DNA from: Trachelipus rathkii
Lineage: Eukaryota; Arthropoda; Malacostraca; Isopoda; Trachelipodidae
Direction: 5' to 3'
DNA: 16,559 nt
Assembly (NCBI GenBank): GCA_015478945.1
Contig: JABUQX010113295.1
Coordinates: 1 to 16,559, forward strand
Made by a program: the position numbers and the translations under genes. Under the pieces are notes generated by a model. It worked only from the letters and a program-made list of their open reading frames with translations, had not been told where the DNA came from and ran no database searches. This document shows, in pieces, positions 10,019 through 16,559 of the stretch (positions within the stretch are counted from its first letter, which is position 1; every line of letters starts with the position of its first letter).

Positions 10019-10394
10019 TCGAGTCTCGTGTAATATATAGATCAAAGCGTCTAAGTTAAATAAAAAATATACGAGATCAGCTTTTCTCGACAAATCACGC
10101 ACGTATAATGCTAAAATACTCACGATGTACTATTTAGCAATGTAACTAATTCTTTGAGTAATATTAAGACAAACTCTAAACATATATCAAATTATCGATA
10201 TCACATCGTACTCATGGATCACTGAACTGACATACTCAGCATTTCATTAGAACTTAAGGTAGAGAGCTAAAATTAGAAGTTTAAAAGTTGCTCTTACTCG
10301 TTTTCTAACAATGTACTCCAGCAGACAATGAGCTCAACGAAAGCAATCACTCGAGATTCTTTACTATACCACCGGCCACGCCCGCGCAAAGATG
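10019..10394. other. Unassigned sequence
   Basis: No gene or known repeat was recognised. A weak hairpin lies at 10110-10138, where gctaaaata can pair with tatttagc around a 12-base loop. A GC-rich patch (ccggccacgcccgcgc) lies at about 10372-10387, just before the TTA microsatellite. Confidence 0.5.
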
Positions 10395-10625
10395 TTATTA
10401 TTAATTATATATTATTATTATTATATTATTATTATTGATGTATCGAAACGTTTCCGAACCACATTAATTATTATTATTAATTGATGTATTATGTGCCATT
10501 GAGAGGAATTATTATTAATTATTTCTAGTTGATCTATTACAAAACGCAATCAATTAAACACTAGTTATTCAATTATTAATTATTTATTATTAGTATTTAT
10601 TATTATTAGCTATTATATTATTATT
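10395..10625. repeat. Interrupted (TTA)n microsatellite
   Basis: Three TTA/ATT blocks (10395-10438, about 10464-10487 and 10508-10625) are separated by short unique segments. The first two blocks each end in ttgatgtat, which hints that they arose by local duplication. Confidence 0.85.
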
Positions 10626-10785
10626 CCCACACTAGACTCACTGACAACGAGCCCATGCAACAACCGTTGCGATCATCTTTGTCACCTCCACGGTCACAGC
10701 GAGAGAGAGAGAGCATTGGTAGGCGCTAGACATCTGCTATCTCTACGCCAGCAACACAAAATAAACATTAATATCGCTAGAGTCG

Positions 10786-11020
10786 TGTACGGGTTTATGA
10801 GGTCTCAACGGGTAACGCAATGCAGTGAGATCGTGTATTTATTTATGTTCCATCTCACGAGGACTTAGAATGTAAATTTACGAGGTAGATGAATCAATAT
10901 ATCTTAATATACTTTTTGACACGCATTGGAGAAAGGGTAACGTGAGAGATTTATTACCTATATGTACCAAATCTTTTGACACATGAGATAAGGGTTAACG
11001 TAAATTAGATTATATTAGCT
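10786..11020. repeat. Small diverged minisatellite, unit about 60 bp
   Basis: The words gggtaacg (10810 and 10935) and gggttaacg (10992) recur in a shared context. The last two are each preceded by a cttttgacac block (around 10912 and 10972), and the first two are followed by gtgagat/gtgagag and an atttatt block. Spacings are 125 and 57 bases, that is about two and one unit lengths. Copies are strongly diverged, so the count of three to four is approximate. The preceding stretch 10626-10785 holds nothing I recognise apart from a short gagagagaga run. Confidence 0.5.
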
Positions 11021-11079
11021 CTTATTCACCTGTTGTCCTTTAACTTAACATTATCTGTTTTTTTTATTAAAACAGTAGA

Positions 11080-11080
<1 letters not shown>

Positions 11081-11123
<43 letters not shown>

Positions 11124-11152
11124 ATTATATTTATTATTAATAATTATTATAA
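11081..11152. repeat. (TTA)n microsatellite
   Basis: About 70 bases of near-perfect tta/att repeat, the cleanest trinucleotide run in the window. Confidence 0.95.
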
Positions 11153-11765
11153 TTTTTCTTATTTCTCTGTTATTTAAATATTATTATCATTAAATTAGGA
11201 ATTTCATTATATATCTCTAATATTTTATTACGTTCTTTTAGGTAGAAGTTTGTGTTATTGAATAATGAAAAGTTAAATTTACCCCATAATTTCGATAAAA
11301 GAGAATAAAATATAAAGTGTGAGTTCTCACTCAAGTATCTTAAATATAATATGGCTTCGTACATAGCTAAATTTTATTTCTATTTTCACTATTTTTAAAT
11401 ATTTATACTCTATTTTATCTGTATGTTTTCATATCAAAAATTATTTTTTAATTATAATTATAAGAATAGGTGTTTGAAATACTCTAAAAGTTCAACATCA
11501 ATGTTAAACCTTACAATATTTATACGTTAATATCTTTTGTAGAATTTACTTAAGAGCTATTTTTTTGCAGAAAATCGAAAAGCTCAAAGTTTAACCCACA
11601 GAGAGTAATTAACCAATCAATTAATCAATTATTGCTTAACATGTTCTAATACTACGCTTATAAAGAACGGGATGGTTAACATCAACTTATCTAATACTAA
11701 GTTTTCTTAAGGTTTGGACTATGGACTAAACAATTTTGTTTTTAAATCATCGTTTAATAAACGTG
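11153..11765. other. Unassigned AT-rich sequence
   Basis: Very AT-rich DNA with no recognised gene, repeat family or RNA. A minus-strand frame of 64 codons (11170-11364) has AT-driven composition (Ile, Asn, Tyr, Phe) and no domain. A short aatc-type run lies near 11610-11633. Confidence 0.5.
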
Positions 11766-12060
11766 GCAAATTATACGTTTTTACCTCACCCATAAGCAGT
11801 AAATCAGTAAATCAACCCAACCATCATACTCTCCACCCCACCCCACTAATGATCTATTGATCTATTGACTACATTGATTCATGTCATATTATTTATTAAA
11901 ATTACTATGTTTTACACACCGCTAAAAACAGTAAATCAGTAACTCATACCACCACCCAGACCACCTTTATGTGCCAGTCCGTTGATCTTATTTATGCCTA
12001 CTTGATCTATTGATCTGATTGATCTATTGATCTATTGATTTTATAAGTCAAATTTTTATT
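11766..12060. repeat. Second block of the octamer satellite, two short monomers
   Basis: The landmark gcagtaaatcagtaaatca (11796) and acagtaaatcagtaa (11928) recur 132 bases apart. Each is followed by a C-rich patch and gatctatt octamers, as in the 7560-9790 block. The monomers are shorter because the T-rich segment is reduced. The block is separated from the main array by about 2 kb. Confidence 0.7.
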
Positions 12061-12139
12061 AAAATTGTTGTGATTTTGTACTACGTTACTAAGGACAGGG
12101 TTAAGACGTTGCGCAAAGCCTGTACATTAGCACCCCATC

Positions 12140-12213
12140 CCGCCTCTGGTGCGCTACGTCCTTTACGTCTTTACGTCTTTATCGGCTCCTTACGTTTCTT
12201 ACGTCTTCACATT
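12140..12213. repeat. (TTTACGTC)n octamer block
   Basis: Imperfect reiterations of an eight-base unit, seen as tacgtcctttacgtctttac and further variants to tcttacgtcttcac. It is a third sequence with an eight-base period, close to the octamer satellite block. Confidence 0.75.
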
Positions 12214-12248
12214 TTACTGTCGACAACATCAAATTTTGTTCATTAAAT

Positions 12249-12352
12249 CATAGGGTTGCTGTGGGGGTGTGCTGGGTGATTCGTTGTGGTGTGTGTGGTG
12301 CGATATGTGTGTGATGATGTGTGTGTTGTGATGTGTTGTGTGGTGTTGTTAA
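12249..12352 (+). repeat. GT-rich degenerate tract
   Basis: The plus strand is nearly all G and T (for example ggtgtgtgtggtgcgatatg). It follows the second satellite block in the same orientation as the GT-rich tract after the first. Confidence 0.8.
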
Positions 12353-12442
12353 TATGTACTAACCAGTTGGTAGACGTCATCAATAGCCAGATCAAATGAC
12401 GCACACGAGGGGAATAGCTAAGTAAAAATACAGCATTAAGGA

Positions 12443-12972
12443 TGATATATATACGTATATTTCATTTATAGTATTATATATGATAATGTATTCAAGTTAT
12501 GAGTACATGTCAGTACACGTACTGATTAGGCCACACAATGTCACGCTATTTTATTAAGTAAAGAGCAGCATATAATATTATTTAGTGATAGCATTAGTTT
12601 ATATTATAATCCAGGCTTAATTATATGTAGAGTCGGTTCGACTAAAATTATTATATAATATATATATATATATTATAATATTAATAAGTATAATTATATA
12701 TAATATATATATATTATATTGAGTAATATATAGATATAATAGTATATATATAATAAGTACTTACAAGGTTATTTTATAAGTAGCTTATGCATATAAATAT
12801 AATGATATATATATATATATAATATATATACTATAATATTTTATATATAATAAATATAGTATATATATATATATATATGAATATAATATATACTATAGTA
12901 TTAAAAATAATAATAATTACAGTATGATATTATATATACTATAGGCTTATATATATATAGTAATAGTATACT
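12443..12972. repeat. Interrupted (TA)n array
   Basis: TA-rich DNA, densest at 12648-12972, with more interruptions than the arrays at 1920 and 5286. The portion 12480-12645 contains mixed AT-rich DNA with a few GC-containing words. No gene is present. Confidence 0.9.
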
Positions 12973-13506
12973 GTGTGGTTGGTGGGTTGCTGCGGTCGGG
13001 TAGAAGTCTCACGGCATGTGGATGTAATCATGCGGGCTTTAACTAGGTTTATAATGTTTTTGCAGCTACTGCGAGTTAAATGAGGGTTGCCTAGCTGAAA
13101 CGAGAAGCAGAGGATATGGAAATGTAAAAATTGGGGGTATAGAGCTGAAAAGAGATAGGAAATGGGAGGTACTCGCGTGCTTATCGACTTACTTTATCAA
13201 AAGCTGTATGTAGTAGAGCTTTTTTGATACCGTAGACTATCCATATATTATTTAATTGTATTGAATAACTTTGTTCAATTGGTTAAAGTTTTTGTTTTTC
13301 AAGTCAGAAAAGTTTTGTCAAATTTTCAAAGTATAAAAACTGAATGTGTTGTGGCTAAGTCCTAAAGCAGTCAAAACAAAAGTGACCTTGCAAAACCCCC
13401 AAGGGGTTGCCCCTCCCCAAACTCTGTCCATACCGTATTTTAACTTGCTTTTACTGTTTTACTATACTGTTTTTTATCAGTTTTAAGGTCCTATTATACA
13501 TTGGCA
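12973..13506. other. Unassigned sequence with two small hairpins
   Basis: No gene recognised. Hairpin one: atcaaaagct (13196-13205) pairs with agcttttttgat (13217-13228), with two extra bases. Hairpin two: aacccc (13394-13399) pairs with ggggtt (13403-13408) across three bases. Neither sits beside a gene, so no regulatory role is claimed. Confidence 0.5.
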
Positions 13507-13568
13507 GTATAGTAGTAGGTTAAGTAGTAGAAGTAGTACTATTATATAGTGCTAGTAGTAGTATAGTA
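13507..13568. repeat. (TAG)n microsatellite, short and imperfect
   Basis: Runs of tagtag/agtagt with interruptions, for example gtaggttaagtagtagaag and gctagtagtagtatag. Confidence 0.8.
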
Positions 13569-13654
13569 AACATAGCTGAAGGATAGCATGAATAAAGAGG
13601 TAATATGTTACAAAAGATCTCAAAACCAAGATAGCTAATAATATATAACCATAA

Positions 13655-13771
13655 CACCATCACCAAAACTACCACCAACAACAACAGAAAACGACAAAAA
13701 ACAACAACAACAACACACACAACAGACCAACAACAACAACAACAACAACAATCACGAACAACAACAGCAAC
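13655..13771. repeat. (ACA/ACC)n trinucleotide microsatellite
   Basis: Runs of aac/aca/acc, the longest being caacaacaacaacaacaaca at about 13729-13750. The minus-strand frame across it (13520-13720) reads Val/Leu low complexity and is not a gene. Confidence 0.9.
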
Positions 13772-14284
13772 TTAGGGCTCCCTACTACTATTTTATCAAA
13801 AAATGATAACCCATTATGTGCTCGTTGCGAATAAACGTTGACTAATTATAAAATTCAATCGCAGCGAATCTTACCAAGACAAACGCTTTCTAACCATTAA
13901 TTTCTAACATTAAGCTTAGATTTTTTCAGATTGGAGATATGTATAATAAGTCAACTTATTTATGTATGTTTTATACGGAAACATTTCACCAGTTAAAAAC
14001 ACGTTTTTACTGGACCCTAAGTACTAAAGGATCGGGGCTAATAGCCCGCTGCAATGGCTTCGCATCATACCCTCTCTCTCCATTTATAGCTTTACGTACG
14101 TGTTATGACAACCCAGATTTTTCAATGAAATAACTCAGGTATGACATTCAATAATAAAGAATTCTTGACTACCGTACCAGCAAAGTACTTGAACCAAAAG
14201 TAAAAGCTGCTATGTTACATCAATACATTATGCAGAGGATGGATACAGAGTCCGTATAGACAGTGGTATAGCGATAGTATTGGA
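13772..14284. other. Unassigned sequence
   Basis: A plus-strand frame of 64 codons (13939-14133) has a less biased composition than its neighbours, but I recognise no domain and do not call it a gene. A perfect 5-bp hairpin (gggct/agccc, 14035-14047) lies inside it. Confidence 0.5.
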
Positions 14285-14482
14285 TTATTGAGTAGTAGTA
14301 ATAATAGTGTCGTAGTAGTAAACAGTGGTGTAGCGTAGTAGCATAGTAGTAGTAGTACAGTGAATTAGAAATAATATAGGATAGGAGTAGTAGTCAGTGG
14401 AGTTAGGAGATAAATAAACTGAACAAGCGGGGATATTAGTAAGCTTAGTAAGTAGTAGTAGTATGTGGTAGTAGTTATAGTA
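14285..14482. repeat. (TAG)n/(GTA)n microsatellite, interrupted
   Basis: Several gtagtagta runs (about 14290-14350, 14388-14398 and 14448-14478) are separated by short unique DNA. The same trinucleotide and strand as at 13507-13568. Confidence 0.85.
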
Positions 14483-14770
14483 GAACTTATTATATTAAAA
14501 TAGATCACCCCAGAGTTCTATTCAGTGCGTATACATTTTTATTTTACACTTAAGCTTATAAACACGGTGGAGTTAAATTGTTAACAATTTAATAAAAGTT
14601 TTCCACTTGAAAACAAACCACGAATCACTAAAGCGTATCTTGAAAACTAATCTTAATTGTATCAGCGGGAACGACATCCCAGACTGCGATTGGGCCGTTA
14701 AGCCTAATCACAGCGGAGGATTTTGTTTGATAGAGTCCCAGAGAACATAGATAACTGAAGAAGAAAAGAA

Positions 14771-14840
14771 GAGCCGAGTCATCGGAGGCTCTGGTTCAGG
14801 AGCCTGAGTCGGGGCCGGAACTGGAATTCCTGGCCCCTAG
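14771..14840. repeat. GC-rich double hairpin
   Basis: In an otherwise AT-rich window, this patch holds two adjacent inverted repeats. The first is aggctc (14786-14791) with gagcct (14800-14805). The second is ggggccgga (14811-14819) with tcctggcccc (14828-14837), one base bulged. It lies immediately outside the left arm of the inverted repeat at 14857. The stretch 14483-14770 to its left shows nothing I recognise. Confidence 0.6.
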
Positions 14841-14856
14841 ACGCGGGTCTGATCGC

Positions 14857-14921
14857 AATATTACTACGCAGCGCTGAAATATTTTCTACTTGAGATGTTT
14901 AAGGGGCGAAAAAAGGTGAAT
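14857..14921 (+). repeat. Left arm of a long imperfect inverted repeat
   Basis: This segment is the near reverse complement of 16480-16551. From the outside in, the shared words are aatattactacg, cgctga, a perfect 22-base core (14878-14899, containing tctacttgagatg), gggcgaaaaaa and ggtgaa. Differences are small indels. It could be the terminal inverted repeat of a DNA transposon or one of two opposed copies of a dispersed repeat. Confidence 0.8.
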
Positions 14922-15076
14922 ATATATAATAGTATATATATATAATATATATTATATATATAATATAATAATTAATATATATATATATATATAATATTTA
15001 TATATATATAATATATATATAATAGTATAAATATTATATATATAAATATATATATTATATATATTATATAATATAT
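14921..15076. repeat. Imperfect (TA)n array
   Basis: About 155 bases of nearly pure TA between the left inverted-repeat arm and the LINE relic. The minus-strand frames across it (14952-15251) translate mostly to Ile/Tyr and are shadows. Confidence 0.95.
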
Positions 15077-15079
15077 CAG

Positions 15080-15840
15080 TAAATTTTGATAGAAAAAAAC
15101 AATAGAAGGAATAAAGGGGTAGATGTGGCGTTTGGGACTTTGTAAAAAGCCTTTGATAGGCTGATAGGGAAAAGCTATGGTTAGCACTGACGAAGAAAGT
15201 ATGAAGTACCGGCAAATAAAAAGTGCAATAAAAATACATACAGCGGAACAAAATAACGATAAGGGTAAAAATAAGAGAAAAGATGTTTTGAGGAGTTTGA
15301 GACAGGGCGTGTGCTCTTCCCTCTGCTTTTCATATTATACATGGATTACGTAAATTTAAAGCATATTGTAGATAGTGGACAATGAGCCACACACTACTGA
15401 TGGCGCATGATGAGTGCAGCATTGGATAGCAGCGAGGCGGACTGCAAGAAATGTGAAACGATGGCTGCCAAATTGTGAAATAGATATGAAAAGAATGAAT
15501 CGTAAAGACGGATATAATGAAAATAGCTGAGAGAAGAACAAAACTGAACATCATACAGAAGGGATGAGGAACTACAGCAGTTGATAATTCAAATACTTGG
15601 GATGAATGATGAGGGGTAGAAGATAGTAGCATTACATAAATAAAGAACAGCTACACCCAAAAAGAAGTGAAAATGGTGATGTACAAAACAACACCGAGAC
15701 CATGTAGCTAGTGGTAATGGATCGAATGCTGGACACTGAATACAACACCAAATGAGAAGAATGGAGGCGGCAGAGATGAGGGTGCAGAGATTGTTGAAGA
15801 GAGTCACCTGAGAGATACTGAGAAAAATTGGATCAATTAA
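15080..15840 (+). mobile_element. LINE relic: reverse transcriptase fragment of a second family, frameshifted
   Basis: Plus-strand translation in shifting frames gives a second type of non-LTR polymerase. The blocks are: VDVAFGTL followed by KAFDR (about 15120-15165), matching the D.EKAFDRV motif; a disrupted GVRQG.V block running into FPLLFILYMDYV (about 15290-15352); LLMAHDE (15394-15414), where LLMADDE, the catalytic loop, is expected; KTDIMKIAERRTKLNIIQ (about 15508-15560); FKYLG (about 15590-15603); SECWTLNTT (about 15722-15750); and MRRMEAAEMRVQRLLKRVT (about 15752-15808). The family differs from the LINE at 768-1850, which has GVPQGS and a different C-terminus. The endonuclease and the start of the polymerase are missing. 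The left end lies at the TA array. Frameshifts rule out activity. Minus-strand frames here are shadows. I do not commit to a clade. Confidence 0.8.
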
Positions 15841-15895
15841 CTGCTACTTAAAACGGGAGCTTTAAAAAACTACGATGAAAACGTTCTTTATATGG

Positions 15896-16000
15896 GAACG
15901 TGATGCTAGTGGTTAAAGCGCCGGTACTGGTTAGCTCAGCAACCGCGGAGTTCCAGTGCGAATTACCTCTGATGAGGAAATAAAATCTCTTTTGACTCAT
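15896..16000 (+). ncRNA. tRNA-like segment, probable SINE
   Basis: The segment contains tagtggttaaagcg (15907-15920), like the box A/D arm of a tRNA, then gcaaccgcgg, and gtgcgaattac (15956-15966), which resembles box B (GGTTCGAATCC) with changes. This is followed by gatgaggaaataaaatctc. No complete cloverleaf forms, and the spacing is loose. It directly follows the LINE relic, so it may be a SINE insertion or part of a composite repeat. The DNA at 16001-16235 carries no recognised feature. Confidence 0.4.
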
Positions 16001-16235
16001 CGTTGTACTATGAGAGCTACAAGCGTGCAGTGTTAAACAGTCAACACTACAGTCATTCGGATGATCATATAAGAAGATGGAGGGAATTACAGGAGAGTGT
16101 CTATGGTGGATGTTAGGAAGGAGAAGAATCGTAACACGAAGGATCAGAACACTCAACCTGCGAAGAAGTTTCTGCAGGGGAGAGCTACATAATGGATAGG
16201 ATGGGTCATACAGACTCTACCTGAAGGGCAGGTGA

Positions 16236-16480
16236 ATATATAAGATATATATTATATAATATACGATATATATAAATATCAGATATATGAGTATATAAAA
16301 GAATAATTAGAACTTCGCAGATTGTTCCTCGTATATATAAGTGATATAGAGATATGTACGGTGATTAGTGTAAGTATGGTGAGTGAGGTGAGATTGACGG
16401 ATATAGGACTAGTAATGAGTACGGTATAATAAAGATATGATATATGATGGTGAAGTAATAAGTGATAATATAATAATATA
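16236..16480. repeat. TA-rich tract and degenerate AT-rich DNA
   Basis: A short TA array (16236-16298) is followed by ATA/GATATA-rich degenerate sequence that runs up to the right inverted-repeat arm. The minus-strand frame at 16279-16488 is low complexity. Confidence 0.75.
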
Positions 16481-16551
16481 TTCACCATTTTTTCGCCCTA
16501 TAACATCTCAAGTAGAAAATATTGTCAGCGATCTGGACACGTAGTAATATT
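16480..16551 (-). repeat. Right arm of the long imperfect inverted repeat
   Basis: Reverse-complement partner of 14857-14921. The 22-base perfect core lies at 16502-16523. Relative to the left arm, the outer part has about nine extra bases between cgctga and aatattactacg. Only eight bases of the window remain to the right, so a target-site duplication cannot be assessed. Confidence 0.8.
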
Positions 16552-16559
16552 AGAAGTAG

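Noticed and set aside
12249..12352. GT-rich tract, considered as interstitial telomere repeat
   Set aside because: No regular telomere-type unit such as TTAGG or TTAGGG is repeated. The tract is an irregular mix of TG and TGG.
13394..13408. Hairpin aacccc/ggggtt, considered as a terminator
   Set aside because: No T run follows it and no gene lies beside it.
15330..16156. Four minus-strand frames of 61-102 codons
   Set aside because: They are shadows, three opposite the plus-strand LINE relic and one (15848-16156) opposite the tRNA-like segment and its flank.
16540..16555. Minus-strand word taatattac, identical to the origin nonamer of circular single-stranded DNA viruses
   Set aside because: There is no flanking stem and no replication-protein relic, and a nine-base AT-rich word is expected by chance here. 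It also forms part of the inverted-repeat arm.

Overview
The window looks like non-coding, repeat-dominated DNA from an animal nuclear genome, most likely an arthropod and plausibly a decapod crustacean. The evidence is strong AT richness, long imperfect (TA)n arrays, several other microsatellites, and decayed copies of transposable-element genes that I recognise by motif as arthropod-type families. I see no intact host gene, no convincing spliced gene, no rRNA, no intact tRNA, no CRISPR array and no bacterial-style operon. The species assignment is inference.

Layout, left to right. Positions 1-392 hold the N-terminal part of a DNA-transposon-like protein (minus strand) enclosed by a perfect 21-bp inverted repeat. 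A TA array (571-684) is followed by a decayed non-LTR retrotransposon (LINE) reverse-transcriptase C-terminal half on the minus strand (768-1850), which runs up to a 500-bp TA array (1920-2419). About 1 kb of unassigned AT-rich DNA follows, then a tRNA-like head (3389-3455). Next is a long decayed minus-strand coding relic (about 3450-5285) of an uncharacterised multicopy arthropod protein family, which ends at a third TA array (5286-5660). About 1 kb of unassigned DNA leads to CA-rich sequence, a weak tRNA-like head and a polypurine tract (about 7060-7400).

The middle holds a satellite-like tandem repeat. Seven copies of a monomer of roughly 300 bp (7560-9790) each pair a (CAGTAAAT) octamer block with a (GATCTATT) octamer block. 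Two shorter copies recur at 11766-12060. Each block is followed by a GT-rich tract (9808-10018 and 12249-12352). Between them lie TTA microsatellites and a small minisatellite of about 60 bp. From 12440 on come another TA array, TAG and ACA trinucleotide tracts, and unassigned DNA.

The right end (14857-16551) is bounded by an imperfect inverted repeat of about 70 bp that includes a 22-bp perfect core. Inside it lie a TA array, a second and different LINE reverse-transcriptase relic on the plus strand (15080-15840), a tRNA-like SINE-type head (15896-16000) and a short TA tract. Conserved protein blocks in all the relics jump between frames every few dozen bases. Either the copies are old, or the assembly carries uncorrected indel errors; both are possible. 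Nothing here encodes a working pathway. The interest lies in repeat architecture: coding relics ending at TA arrays, the octamer-based 300-bp satellite, and the inverted-repeat-bounded composite at the right end.
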